Shown in pieces: positions 40,653-54,800 of a stretch of 64,000 nt of DNA. Source of the stretch: Castanea sativa (Eukaryota; Streptophyta; Magnoliopsida; Fagales; Fagaceae); the NCBI RefSeq assembly GCF_040712315.1, contig NC_134015.1:58171964-58235963 (forward strand). The letters are read 5' to 3'. Position 1 is the first letter of the stretch; every line of letters starts with the position of its first letter. The notes under the pieces were generated by a model, which saw only the letters and a list, made by a program, of their open reading frames with translations, was not told where the DNA came from and ran no database searches. The position numbers and the translations under genes are program-made.

Positions 40653-42835
40653 GGTATACAACTCCCCACCGACTTTAGATGCATAACACTTCCATCCAAA
40701 CTTATTCTTGCAATAGACAAATATCTTCTCATTCTCATTCAATTTGAACTAGATATCCACAGGTTTCTGTATAGTATATTCCCTCAATGCCTCCCTAAAC
40801 ACCTTAGCGTTAGGAAACTCCATTCCCTTTTACAGCTCTGGTTTTTTCATTCCAGTTTGAACATTAAATGCCTTTTCTATTGAACCAGCAGCTGGTTCAC
40901 CATCATCAGACCTGACCAAAATTTCCATGTCATCCTCAACAGGTGGTTCAAGCCAATCATTTTCATCCACACCATCATTTTCCCAAGTATTATTCATTTG
41001 TAGGGCATCGATACTTGTTGCATTACTGCTCTATGAGGCATCAATAGCTGTTGCATTATTGCTCTTTGGGGCTGTAGTGTCCCTAACTCCATTCCCCTCA
41101 GTTTGTGTAAATGCCCTAAATACATTATCATTAAAATTTGGCCCCTCTAGCCCTTCCTCCAACCAATCAAAGTCCACACCTTCATTTTGCTTAGTTGCTG
41201 GCACTTCATCTCCTTCACTATCCACATTCACTTCTTCATCTACTTCACTCACATCAGCATTATCATCATACTCTACATTACCACCTTCTACCACTTCTAC
41301 CTCCATACCATCTACATTCTGATCAAGTACTTCAACAGCAAGTGGCTCCTTACCACATTCCACATGTAATATCAACCTCTTTGTAGGTCATGCTATGTGA
41401 ATTTCACATATATACAACACCTCGTCATCCACAAATATCAATCTTAAGTCTTTCTCCAAATTACCTCCAGAAATTTAGGTAATGATATGTACTTGTACTG
41501 GGTGCATCATACTTCTCACACATTCCTTGTATTTCGAAAAAACTTAGACAATTAGGGTCAACGTCTTCATATGCTATGTTGCCACCTACATATTCTAGGT
41601 TTGGGTTCCACAAAAAGTTGCCACCATAATTAATCTCAATAGTGAAATTCAAATTAGCCATCTAGCGGACAAAAGTGTTTGTTTTGTTTTTGGGAGATAA
41701 CCACATGAGAATGGACCACAAAGTCCACATTTACACATTTTTTTCCTCAATACAAAATGATTCGTAGGGTCCACACAAAACACAACACAGAAAAGGATCA
41801 AACCACTAGCAACTTTTAGCTCATTAAACAATGTATAAGTTTTAGCAGTTGAAAATTTCTAACAGTTCCTGATAGAATATGCACATTTAAAAAAATATCT
41901 TTATTTTGTATTTGGGAGACAATCGCATGGGAATGGACCTGGATATGTTTGGGGATTTGTCATTATTATGCCACATTGAACATGATTTGGTAGTGGTGGG
42001 TGGGGTTATTGTCTCTTATCTTGGTAAAACCAGTGAATTTATATGAACCAGTAAATTCAAAGTAGACTAAATGTTCACTTTTTTATATACGTGGGAGAAT
42101 ATAAAAATTTTGGTGGTAATCAAACATATAAGACTTAGATTTAGGTAGAAACAGCTCTAGTGCTTGACTCTCCAACCTTACCCACAATATGACAAACCAT
42201 AATAGGGCATGACTTACAATTTCCAATCCAACCTTTACACACACACAGACGCAGACCCAAGAAAATGTATACCACAAATAACATCTACTGAGTCAAATAT
42301 AGGATCCATGTAACTTGCTTTCATAATAGAAGAAGACCCAATTTCTCAAAAACTTTTTTTTTTTTTTTTTTTTCATTAAGACGCTACACATTAAGATGAC
42401 AATATCATTCTTGTCTAAACACAAACTCTTCTTAGTTCAAGTTGCCCAAAGCCATCCCCAAACCCAAAGTTCCTCAAGTTTCAGTTCGTAAATCTACTAG
42501 AAATTTATGCAAATTCAAAAAAAATTAAGAACCCAAAGATTCAAGAACGTACCTGTGGTTTAACTCGAGATAAAATCTTCAAAATTCTTTACATGGGTTT
42601 TGATTGGAATGACAATTGAACTTGATGATGAGAATTTCACGTGTTGATCTTGATGGAGTGGACCAAAATCAAAGAGAGAGGGTGTTTGTTCTAGGGCAAG
42701 TTTGGCCATAAGTGGGCAACGTCTTATTAACTAATTAGACCACAAGTGGACAAAGTTCTATTTTTTTAAATCACAGGTAGGTAAAGCGTTTTTCGAGCAA
42801 ATCACAGGTGGGCAGCTATCATACATAACACTGGA

Positions 42836-42994
42836 GACAATTTTAATTTTTGGTTGACCTCATATTATTGTTCCACATAAGCTCTTGAGATTTTATACAA
42901 TTTTACCTCATTATTCTAATATTTTTAATCAAAATTAAATTAAAAATTCTATACTTAAACCTTCTATTAAAATCTTAACACATCATATTCTCTC

Positions 42995-43037
<43 letters not shown>

Positions 43038-43268
43038 TCATATATAAATACATTTATAATAACTATCATAATTATCCAATTTTATATTTTAAAAAAAAAT
43101 CATATTAAACTTTTTCCAAAAAAATAAAATTTGATTTGCATGGGAAAAACTACGTGTAGCATTCTCATGTGTCATGTACACCTACTTTAACGCAGGAAAA
43201 AAATGAAATCCGTTAGAATTCTGATTTAAAAAAAAAAAAAAATCCGTTATAGATGGAAAAAAAACAAA
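42836..43268 (+). promoter_or_regulatory. Gene 2 upstream region with a (TA)n microsatellite
   Basis: It lies between the MULE end and the start codon: AT-rich, with a TA run at 42998-43034. An upstream ATG at 43253, 16 bases before the start codon, opens an overlapping 67-codon frame in the same relative frame as the upstream ATG of gene 1; its context is weak. No TATA box can be singled out in the AT-rich sequence. Confidence 0.4.
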
Positions 43269-44043
43269 ATGGATCAGAGATCCACCTCTGGTGGGACCCG
43301 CCCGACCCGGACCCAATCGGAGCCGCTCTACTCCTCCGTCTTAATCCACGGCGGCGCCGACTCCATCTCCGTCTCCGACCACGAGCAAAACGCACCGTAC
43401 AAGCGTCGCAAACCACAACAACAACAACACGACATTTACGCTACAATGGTGTATAACGACGACGACGACGACGAAGTCGAAGGCGAAGACGACGATTCGT
43501 CTCTACCTCCGCTGCTTAAACGACTCCTCAAGGACTTCGGCGGCGGAACTTCGACCGACTACGACAACGAGTTCTACTACGACGACGACGGCGGCGGCGG
43601 CGGCGATGAGGCGAACAAGGCCGAAGATGATTTCGGGACAATGATCGTGAAGAATGACAACAACCGGACCTCTAAGCTGTCGTATAACTACTCGTACAAG
43701 CGTCGGAGTTCGTCGAGAGGTCGCGGCGATGGCGGCGGCGAGGATGAGGATGAAAAAGGTGACGGAGAGGGATTCTCGACCTTCGTCGTGGTGAATAAGA
43801 GCGAGAGGAGGAAAGGCGGCGAAGGTTCGTCGACGATGGGACTCGCGGTGGCGAGCATGCAAGCGGTTGGGGAATTCGGGCACGGGAAGCAGAGGAAGGG
43901 GAGCGGCGCGTTGCCGGCGCCGGCGCAGGGCGGAGAGGAGGGGAGGAGCAGCAGCCTATTGACGAAGTCGTCGAGTTCGATTGCGGAGAGTTTTGTTAAC
44001 AGGGAAGATGTTTCTACTAAGTATGAATTGCTCAATGAGCTTG
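43269..44043 (+). CDS. SIK1: Gene 2 exon 1: acidic N-terminal extension
   Basis: Residues 1-258 plus one base. The start [21 protein letters not shown] aligns with gene 1 MEQSSTYRGSRPTRPQSEPLY. The three Thr-Met sites are kept (Thr59 in YATMVY, Thr124 in FGTMIVKND, Thr189 in SSTMG) while the Asp/Glu and Gly runs around them differ in length ([23 protein letters not shown]). The exon is GC-rich compared with the flanking introns. The reverse-strand frames inside it are shadows of the repeated codons. Confidence 0.9.
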
Positions 44044-47000
44044 GTAAGTAAGAGTTCAATTTTTTTTGATCCTTTTTGTTGCGTATTCGATGTGGAATTT
44101 TTGGTTGGTTATGATGTTTGTGGTGTTCAATTGTGTTAATTTTGATGCATAGTTAGTGAATCGTTGAATTGGATTGTAGAATCATGTTAAAAATGGGTTT
44201 TTGCTTGAGGTCACTACTGGTTTAGGCAGTGTGCATTTCAATTCTTTTGTGGATTTTGTTGATTATTTGATTTTCATAATGTAATGCTTTTGAGGAATTT
44301 TACGCATAATGCAACTGTAAGTGAAGAATGAGTTGATATAAGCTAAGGGAATGAAAGAAAGTGGAGAAAGACTTGCCCCTTGGGCATGAGGATAAACTGC
44401 TTAGCCTGTTAAGGGTGAAAAGCCCCTGAATTACCCGATAACTGGTTTTGATGAGTGGGGTTAGTTGCCTGTAGGAGTTTGATTTTGTGAGGATTGTTGT
44501 ACTGTATGCTTTGTGACGTGCAACTAATCTGAGTAGAATTCTCTTATGTCATAAAAAAAAAAAAGTGGAGAAAGACTTGAAATAACATTAGTAGAAGTAG
44601 CAAAAAAGAACATGTTGATTAAGGATGTAACAGAGAAAATGATTTCAAATATGATAGAATGATGAAAAAAAGGCAATTTTTTTTTTTTTGCCATTTGGCC
44701 TGATTTTACCAACAATTTCATTATGTTGTAGAAAAACCAAACAATTTCGTTAAGTAGCATCCTAGAGGCTCGAGTTCCACGTGGATTAAAATTCCACATT
44801 AGCTCTTGCCACAACATAGAAATCTAGTCTCTAAAACTCGAGTTCTATCAGTAAATTGGAGTTTTAGACACTCAAGATATTACTTAAATAATATGTTTGG
44901 TTTTTCTGCTACATAAAGAAATTGTTAGTAAAATCAAGCCAAATGGGAAAAAAATCCATGAAAAAAGAACACATATGGTTGACCCTAATTAGAATGGCAA
45001 AAAAGAATGCAAAGGAATAAAGCTTGGTTGTTGTTGTTAAAAATACTGTGATTATGCATTTTCTTCCTTTTCATCGTCTAATAAGATTATTAATTGCTCA
45101 TTACAAAAAAAAGTTGATATAGGTGAGTTTTGTGTGATTATGCCATTGTGCTGAATGATGTTGGTATTTGGGTATGGCAGGGAAGGGGTCATATGGGGCT
45201 GTTTACAGAGCTAGGGATTTAAGAACTTCAGAGCTGGTTGCCATCAAAGCGATATCGTTAAGTGAAGGGGTGTGTTTCTTTCTTGCTCTTTCTTGTGTCT
45301 AGTGTTGCATTTAGTTTGAGTTTGGACTTTTTGAAGTGAATTATGATGTTTGCGGTGTTTAGGAGGAGGGATACGAAGAAATCTGTGGTGAGATTGAGAT
45401 GTTGCAGCAGTGTAGTCATCCCAATGTTGTGCGCTACTTGGGGAGTTACCAAGGAGAAGATTGTCTTTGGGTAGGAAACAAAGAGTTTGATTTATTTACT
45501 TGTGAAATGAATTGCATAGTTTGAGACTACTAATTTTAGCATCTTGGCAGATAGTTATGGAATATTGTGGCGGTGGAAGTGTTTCTGACTTGATGTACGT
45601 TACTGAAGAGCCTTTGGAGGAGTTTCAAATAGCATTTATCTGTAGGGAAACATTGAAGGTATGGTTGACATTGGTTGGTTTGAATTTGAAAATTGTTGAG
45701 AATAATCAATTTTAAATATTATGCCTATTTTATAAAATCTTGCTAATTTTTGTGCTAGAAAACTTAAGTTGGACACTCTTTTTGCCATTGTTTATGTGAA
45801 GTAAATGCTTCCTTGCCTACCATCTGATTTATAATTAATCTGTTGGTAAGCAAAAAAATTTATTCTGTTGGTCGAACCTTTTGTTTTATTTATTTATTTA
45901 TCTATTTATTGTATTATTTTTATATGTAGGGTCTTGCTTATTTGCACTCAATTTTCAAGGTCCATAGAGATATTAAGGGTGGAAATATTTTGTTAACAGA
46001 ACAAGGCGATGTCAAATTGGGTGAGTAAACTTCATATAGTATTGCCACTTTCATGTCTATTTACATCTAAAACATGTCTTGTTATAGGGATTCATGAATC
46101 CTACATTTTATTCCTATTTAATGTTGTTGATACTTGTTTTGTTATATAAGATTACCATATACCTATATTTGGAAAAAAAAAAAAAGGCCAACGAGCTTTA
46201 GCTCAACTAGCATCTCCTACCTTAAATTTTAGTTGAAGTGTGAGATATTGGGTTTCAAGTCCTATTGGGTGCGTAACTTACCAATATTAAAAAGTTACAT
46301 ATGCAAATCTTATTGCCATAGCCAAGTTACCGTAGTAAATTTTGAGAATCACCTCTATTAAGTAATGGCAACCCTTGCCTTTGATGCTTATATAAACATG
46401 ATGTCTTTCCTGATGTGAGCTAATTAAAAAGAAACAACTGTTGTTCTCATTAAAATGTGGTTTAAACTTTCCTTAAAAGGCTATTTGGCCTAGAGCTATG
46501 AAGGGAAATTGAATGATGGATGATTTACCAAGTCTTAAATATGTGCTGGTGTTTCAAATCATAGGTAATCTTGACTGAGAGCAAATTTTTTTGATGGTAA
46601 TGAGTGGTGCTTAATAATTTATATTTGAAAATGCTTGAAACGTAATGTTCGATCTCTCTTCAACTTAAAGGAGATGACAAAAAGAAAACACTGGAGAGGT
46701 TTTTCCACTGTTTAGGTGAAAATATTTAGTCCAAAGCTAGTTTTAGATTTGCAAATGGCAGTTAGAGAAAAATGACTGCCTAGAAAGGTTCATGGAATAG
46801 GTTTCTCAGATCACCAGATCCCTTCAATCTTGAAGTTTTCACAATGAGTAATGTGGTCACTTGACTATATGATATGATACAAGGTACATTTTGATTGGCA
46901 AGATATACATGCACTTATTGGATCTTGAACATAAGAACTCACCCACCACCCCATTACCGTGGGAAGCGGAAACACCACTTGAGGTAGACCTCATTGGCAG

Positions 47001-48840
47001 GATATTATACAACGTTAGGCATAGGGTGAAAATATTACGATGTAAAATTTTGGTTGGTTTTGGGATTTCAACCATGGTTATAGAAGTAGATGGAACAAGT
47101 TGTTGTATTGGAAAAACCGTAAATTAGTCATTGTTTTGCTCTCATATCTCTAATGGACATGACAAGATAAAATTCATTCAAACTGCAGTCCATGCTGTTT
47201 GAATGGGTGTTTTCTCATATACGTGGATGAAGACTGGGTTGGTTCAACTGGCCTCAGGCATGAGCGGCCGTTTAGAGAAGTTAGGTACAAAACCATCAGA
47301 TTAGTCTTTTCTTTTTATTTCCATACAATTTTGCTTACCTTACCATTCATAAACAATGACTTGCAAAGCTGATACATAGGTTAGATTGAATAAAATATTG
47401 CGAGAGTATAACATTTACATGTTTATCACCATATAAAAAATACACACACACACACACACACACGCATTTGATTTCTTTACTATTCATACTTTAAAAATAA
47501 TTACAAAACTTGAGTCTGACCATTAAACTGAAGGTTGAACTGGCTATTTATTTCACCTGCTTTGTGTCTGGGTTGATGTTTGATACTGTTCTGATAACTA
47601 TTTCTTTCAGCCTTTATTTCTCTGGTCTGCTTTGTGTTCTTTTGGCATAACGCAGTTTTTTTTTTTTAATGTACATTTTTCTTACTTATAAAAAAAAAAA
47701 AAAAAACTATTTCTTTCAGCCTTTAGTGCCTGAGCATGCATTTGTCAATTAATTTGTATGTTGATAGATTAGTAGAGGATTCATCATCGAATCAACTCTG
47801 CACAACAAAGCTTTCAAATTTTACTTAAGTCTTGCTATGGTAAAATCTAGCTGATGCCCTTGAAATTATTTCATATCCTGCATGCTGTATGAAGCTGATT
47901 TTTCTGATTTGAATGGAAGATTTCTGGTGATGCAAGTGATGAAAAACACAGATTCGTAACAGACGATGAAAAGGGTTTGAGAAGGATTTCTTGGTGAAAT
48001 TTATTTTTTTGGTCTTTTCCCCCTCTTTTTTAATTAGATTGGACACTGAGTCTTATGCAAATGTTTATAAATTGAGCTTTCTTTCTCTCATTCTGGTCTT
48101 TGTTTAGAGGTTAAAAAATATAGCCTTTCCTTTTAACAGAAGACTGATTCACCATCTGGTGAAATTTTGAAATATGAGCAGGTGATTTTGGGGTTGCAGC
48201 TCAGCTTACAAGGACCATGTCAAAACGCAACACGGTACAATGTTTGTTTGACTTAACTGTAGATACTGTTGTCAGCACCCTTTTTTTTGCCTCCATTTTC
48301 TCCCTTCTGTTATATGCTACCTTTGAATTTATGTTTTATGAGCCTGAAGTTGCCCCTAGTTCACTTGGAGTTCCTTGGTGATGCCTAGGTGATTTGGTAT
48401 CCTTTGATTAGAAGACTCAGATAAATGCATAGGAAAGGTTCTATGATAAATGTGAGTTATCAATATTCAACTTGCTACTTCCCCTGGAGATGTTAGAAAG
48501 CAGAGAGTACAAGAGATCATTTTTTTACGTGGTGAAATCTTTCAATTGCAAGTGCAGTTCACCAGGGAATGGAAAGATTGAAGTATAACAAACAGCAAGT
48601 TATTGAACTAAAATGAATATTTTAACTTGTGCTTCAGATCACCTACTGCTTCCATCTTATTTGAATGTTAGTTATGCTAAATAAATTCTAATTAATAGTG
48701 ACAAAGTGAGTGTGATGACATCTACAATAGCTGATGAATTCTGCATCAGCTTGTGCACCATTGAGAAATAAAAAAAGCTACTTTACTATTGACATTAATA
48801 GATCAATCATTGGTGTGTTAGCAAATAAACTATATATATA

Positions 48841-48882
<42 letters not shown>

Positions 48883-51800
48883 CCACTTGTGGTTAGGGCC
48901 AATTGCCCTTTTCACACACACACACACACACACACACATATTATCCACTTGTGGTTTGGGCCAATTGCCCTTTTCACATGTGGTTTGAAAAATATCACTT
49001 TGTCCACTTGAGGTTAACTCTATTAGTAGCCGTAATCCACCTCTGTACCTACAATTTAAAACACTGATTTAAGCCTTCTCTCCATTTCTTAGTTCCGCTA
49101 TGCATTCTATGGTGCATTTGGAAGGAACGGAATCGGAGAACTTTTGAGGACTTGAATAGCTCCGGTGATCAGATACTTGCGTCTTTGAGTGGGACTCTTT
49201 TTGATTGGTCTCGGGCATGGGGACTCACGACTAGTGATTCCCTCGCTGCTTTTCTTAGCTCTCTTGCTCCTTTGTAATTTTATTTTTGTTGTCCTGGTTT
49301 CTTTTTTGTTTTCTGTCTGTTTTTATTCTTGTATTTCCTCGGTCTGCTCTATGTTTTTCTTGCATAGAGTAGCCGTTCGTATATATATCATTTTTACTTA
49401 TCAAAAAAAGAAGAAAAAAAAGAAGTCACATTTCTTAATTATGTTGGGTCTCATATGATAAGGGATTTCAATGAAACTTGAATCTGAGAAAATCTCATAC
49501 TATTGTTTTCCCTTCATTGGACCCAAAACTCCACAAACACAAACCCATCTCACACAAACCAACACAAAACCACTATCAACCACCAATCAAACCTACAAAT
49601 CCAATACCTAAATCACCATGAGCCACCAATGTCTGCCCAAGCCATGTATACCAACGTCTCTATAACAAAAAAAAAGCGACCAAAGCTTACTCAAAGCTCA
49701 CCAAAGCCACCATAATTTCCTGTTAGTCATGGCTGTCCCCTCAATTCCTCCACAAAAAAACCAACCTGCCTCCTTCCTTATAATCCACTCAACATGACCT
49801 AAACTTGAAAGAGATAAGATGAGGAAGGAAAGGAAGAAGAGAGAGAGAAAAGAAAAGTGAGCAACAATGAGAGAAAAAGAAAGTGGGAACGTTTGGAGAA
49901 GAAGACAAAGGGGGCAAAGAAAAGAAAAGAAAGAAAAAAATAAAGGTCAAATGGTGTAGAGATTTTGATTTCTTGTATCTTAGAAATCAAAAAAGTTATT
50001 GTGTCCTTAGAAATCAATTGGCTGCTGTAAATTAAAGTCAAAAGATTCTCTTTTGTGGCGAATGTCAGAAGATGGTGTAATTTCAATAATTTTCCTCTGT
50101 GAAGAGTACCTAACCAAGAAAGATATCTGAAATCTTTAGGAGTAACATTGACAATATACTGCTTTTGAGGCCTCTCCAGTCTTAGGGGGGTCTGGGTGGG
50201 AAAAAAAAATTGTTTTATGTTACCAATTACCTTCCTAACTGCAGCTGGCATTAAGTTAACAGTTTTTGATATGTAAGTTTGGCCCCTAGGGGTGGGGAAT
50301 GGGGGACTCAAACTGGTAAATTTTGCTTCATGAAGTGTGGTACTCAGGCAATTGTGTTACCCATTAGGGTAAAATTAACAGTTTTGGTGAATTGATAAAG
50401 AAAATTTATTTGTAAGTGATCTGATTTTTAAGCAGCTGGCTTTTGTTAAAGGTATCTAGTCATTGATCCTGCTATGTTCCATTGAGGGATTATTAGTTTG
50501 CATCTATTTTAGTGCTTATTCTGTTGTTAATATTGTTGCTATATTTTTCTTATGTATTACTCTTTGTCTGTGCTTGATAATTGGAAATTATTTTCACTAT
50601 CTTTTATCTTGTTCTCAGTTCATTGGCACTCCACATTGGATGGCTCCAGAAGTTATTCAGGAAAGTCGCTATGATGGCAAGGTATCAAATTTTTGGTCTT
50701 AATGGATTTTTTTTTTTTTTTGAGCCTCTCTTCTTATTTCTTTGCCCACTAACATACTTTCATCACCGGATTACTCATTCTTCTTTAACAAAACACTGAA
50801 ATACCTCAAAAAGAATGCCAAAATTTATTAAAGTTCCTTGGACTTTTTGATGAAGCAATAAATAATTCTCTTGTGGGAAAATGGGCCATGGAAAATAATA
50901 CTAGAAACAAAAGCAGAATTTGTATTGGTATAAACCATATAAATATAATATTGCTTATTATTGTCAAAAGCTGGAATGCAGATGCTTTTTAGGACAGAGA
51001 TATTATTTTATTTTCAATTAAGCAACGTGTAGGTATTGGTCTAAGTAATATCTACAGGATGCTTTCCATGCATTTTAGTTTTGATATGTTGCTGGTTCCT
51101 TAGTACACTACCTGTGTGCTATGGTTCCCTGTATGTTCTTGTTTTTCAACAAAGTATTATTATTTATCAAAAACATGTAGGTATTGGTCCAAGTAATTTT
51201 CTAGAGCATATTACATGCCTGGACCTCGTGGTTCAATGTTTTGTTAAGAGGTGGGTTAATGCATGTTACTAAAAAAATATATATTTATTGTAAAAGGCAT
51301 TGAAAAACACACAAAAATTCATCAAACGTATGCACATGCAGAAAAAAGTGGAAAGATTGCTACATCCTAAATTGCAAGAGAATTTGTGAAAACACAAATT
51401 TGAACAAGGTTATGTACTAAGAGAAAAAAATGTCCTGAGAGAAGTGGAAGTATCAAATTATATAGGAGCATTAAACATATGGAATGGGTTTGAAAATATG
51501 GCTATGTTGGGAAGTCATTGATTGTTAAAAGATGCCATTACATTAAAAGATGATATCTCAGTTTATTTTTTGATAAATAGGATAAGAAATTCTATTTAAA
51601 AAGCTCAAAAAAAGGGCACTACCCTTGTACATAGGATGTATACAAAGTAGAACCCAGAAAAAATAATCTAAAATCCAATTTATCAAGGAAAGCCCAAAAA
51701 ATCTGATGTATCTAAAAACTGACATCATGTTCCCACATATATAAGGATCGTAGACAGAAACTTCAGTTGAGTAACTGATACTTCCTGTTCTTTGAATGTC

Positions 51801-54800
51801 CATGTGTTCCTCTCTCTTCAAATACACCACATTAGACACATAGAAATGATCTTCCAAATCTCTAAACTTTATTTTTTACCAAATGGACCTTTCCTGCTGG
51901 CCAAAACTTCAAGAACAGCCCTTGGTATTATGCAACACACCCTGAACAAGCACGAAATAAGAGACCACAGTTCTCTCTCAACTTCGCAATGAAGAAAAAG
52001 ATGATCTACTAACTCCCCATCAGATTGCATAAACAACATCAATCCATAATAATACCTCTTTTCCTCAGATTATCAGTTGTTATTATTTTACTCTTTCTCA
52101 CTACCCAATCAAAGAATGCCACATGAGGTGTGCAGTGAACATGCCAAGTTGATTTCCAGGGAATTTTTTTCCACATCCCTCTTCTGAAAATCGTATAATA
52201 AGCTTTAACCTTAAATCCATGATTTTTTAGAAAATGCGCAGCTTAACTTATCTTTACAGCCCTGTAGGGCTTCCCTGAATTAGGATCTTCAAAGAAAAGA
52301 TTTACATATTCTAACACCTAATCTTGAATTGGTTGTAAGAAAAGAGGGAACCCAATGCACACTGCTAATTGAAACATCCATGTAATCCGTCATATTGGCA
52401 TCTTTATTTCTTGCCATCATGAAGAGCTCCAGTTATGTGTTCTTTAAATGTATCATCCCCAGTTCCCCGCACCCGCAGTCATGCCAAAAACAGACCCTTG
52501 TGCCATACCCTACCTCGAATCAAATATATCTTAAAAGTAGTCCACCCATGCTGAATATGCTTCCAAGGCTCACACCATGAGAACCCCACCACCCACACCA
52601 ACCCTGAGAACTTCCATGTTTCAAATCTATCACTTTTTGGCTTTTCGCCATAGAGAATCCGTCTCCACCATGTACCGCCATAACCATTTCACAAGAAGGG
52701 TTTGGTTAAAAGTCCACAATTTTCTAATCCCCGAGCATCCTTGTTGGATAGGTTTACAAATGGAATTCCAATTGACCAAGTGGAACTTAGCTTCCCCCAT
52801 ACCTCCCCATAATTTTTTTATAAAAATTTTCTCCATTACATTTGCCACTCCGGCAGGTAAAAGAAAAGGCAAAATGAAATAAGTGGGAAGGCTTGAAAGC
52901 ATTCTCTTAATCAGAGTGAACCTCCCCCCTTGGATAAGTAAAATATTTTTCCATCCTGGTAGCCTTTTTTTCTTTCTCTTTAAAACACCATCACAAATAG
53001 CTTGTGCCTTCAAGTGAGCCCTGATTGGAAGTCCCAAATATTTCATCGGCAGATATGACACTTTGCAACCAAGAATGTCAGTTGGCACATATGTGTGGAA
53101 GCTGGCCCACCAGAACAAGCTCTGACTTGCACAAATTTACCTTCAAGCCTAAGACAGCTTCAAAACATAATAAGATGAACTGGAAGAACCTATGCTGGTT
53201 AGGATCTGCATCACAGAAGATTAGTGTATCATCTGCAAATAGAAGATGGGAATTTGCTGCTTGGTCTTTTTTGTTTCTTTTCTCTTTTTCCTTTTCTTTT
53301 AAATCTTGGTGTGCTCTGTGCTTTTCATGAATAGAGCAACCTTCCTGAATATATATCATTCTTACTTATAAAAAAAAAAAAAAAAAAAGAAGATGGGAAA
53401 TCTTCAGAGCAGCATTACTCGCTGTATATGAAGAATAGCCCCCATCAATTGCCTTGGCCAGCAACCTATTTAAAGCTTCCATGACAAGGACAAATACAAG
53501 TGGACAATGGGGATCCTCCTGCCTTAAACCACTAGTGCTGGAAAGAAACCACTAGGACTGCCGTTCACCAGCACAGAAAAGCAGAGTGGGAAAAAAGAAG
53601 AAGCAATCCAGGACCTTCCTTTTTCACCACAGCTGCACCTTCCCAGCATATATAGAAGGAAGCACAATTGACATGATTCGTAAGCTTTTTCTATGTCTAA
53701 TTTGCATAACACCCAAGGAGACCCATCCTCTAATCTGTTATCTAAACACTTGCTGACTATATGGATGGAATTGCATTGGTAATGTTGAAAGGACACATTT
53801 TTATCATGTGCTAATGTTGAATAAATTGTAGTTATAATGGCTAGCTGAAAAAGGAATCTAAAAGTTGGGATGATAACTATAATAATTTGAAGTTAAGGTC
53901 TGCGCGTCATAGGAATAAATATATATGGATGGCTACCCAAGTAAAACTTTGGGTGTTTAGGAGTACCCATCCAAATATATCCATTCCTATGATGTGCAGA
54001 CCTTAAATAGTTATCATAATTTGGATGGTGGATATGTTTATTACTTATAAATGTTGGATATGTTACTTATATATTTGAATGGTGGATATGTTTATCACTT
54101 ATAAATGATGTAATTGAACCTTTTGTAACTCTTAAATCCATGGTACAATTATACATTCCTCTTTTCAGGTGGATGTATGGGCTCTTGGTGTGTCTGCAAT
54201 TGAAATGGCAGAGGTGAGAGGACATTTCTAGATCTGAAAATGTACTTTCTTAGAACTCTATTCAAATGGGTGTTGGCATTATGAAGTTTCTCATTCTCTA
54301 AGAGTTTATTATTCAATGTACTTTTAGAAAGTTTAGTATGATGTACATTTAGCATACTTCCTGTGTACTTGATGTATTTCTAGTTGTTCCTATAAAAATT
54401 ATTACTCATATTAAAAAAAAATAAAAGTGTTCCAAGTGCATATTTTATTCTACAATTACCTGGAAAAATATGAAAGCTCTGCAATCTTTTAAAGTTTTAG
54501 CTATAAGCTGCTTGCAATTGGACCTTTTTTTTTGGGAGAAGGGGGGATGGGGGGAGGGGGGGGGGGGGTTGGTGTAACAAAGTTTTTTAATAAGTAATAA
54601 AGAATTAAGAAAGCTCTAAAGATAGAGCAAATGATGTAGAGTTCCCACCTAGTTGGGAGTTATAATAAGCTTAGAAAGAAACTCATGATGTTGGGTTGAT
54701 TGATGGCTTTATCGCCATCCTATTTTGAGTATGTACTAAACAAAGAAATATGGGATTAACTCTTGTGAGAAAAAAAGAAATTTTGTGTTGAATGGTTACT

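Larger units (their letters stand above)
32528..41661 (-). pseudogene. MuDR-type transposase pseudogene (SWIM zinc finger)
   Basis: In order on the reverse strand: an acidic N-terminal part (41375-41031, DNADVSEVDEEVNVDSEGDE); a Mutator DNA-binding block with KIFVYCKNKFGWKCYASKVGGELYTC (about 40730-40655); TCSRTFQNS, then VTSAYVAKKYMQDF and NPNW (39935-39840); the transposase core VVVEQENKDSWVRYLQQFLDDIE and MVFISDRQK (39786-39662); a part with HKYYVKHIYNNFKVDHKGLEL (33870-33800); and a SWIM finger CSCRIWDLTGLPCKH (about 33340-33290) followed by a CxxC knuckle and a Pro/Gln-rich tail. Stops, a solo LTR (39943) and a LINE (33930) break it, so it cannot make a full transposase. Confidence 0.75.
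31965..42835 (-). mobile_element. MULE (Mutator-like DNA transposon) with long TIRs, interrupted by a LINE and a solo LTR
   Basis: The left end (31970-32265) and the right end (42540-42830, reverse complement) share about 300 bases: 'acctgtg' near the tips, 'gattttggtccactccatca', 'aagttcaattgtcattcc' and 'ttgaagattttatctc'. The reverse strand between them encodes pieces of a MuDR-type transposase in order from 41375 to 32530. Nested insertions account for over half the length. I could not fix the exact tips or a 9-base target duplication. Confidence 0.8.

Noticed and set aside
40927..41386. Forward frames rich in Ser/Thr and His opposite the MULE N-terminus
   Set aside because: Shadows of the acidic transposase N-terminal coding strand.
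49799..50311. 170-codon reverse open frame
   Set aside because: It spans copy-specific and ancestral intron sequence, is broken in gene 1 and shows no domain.
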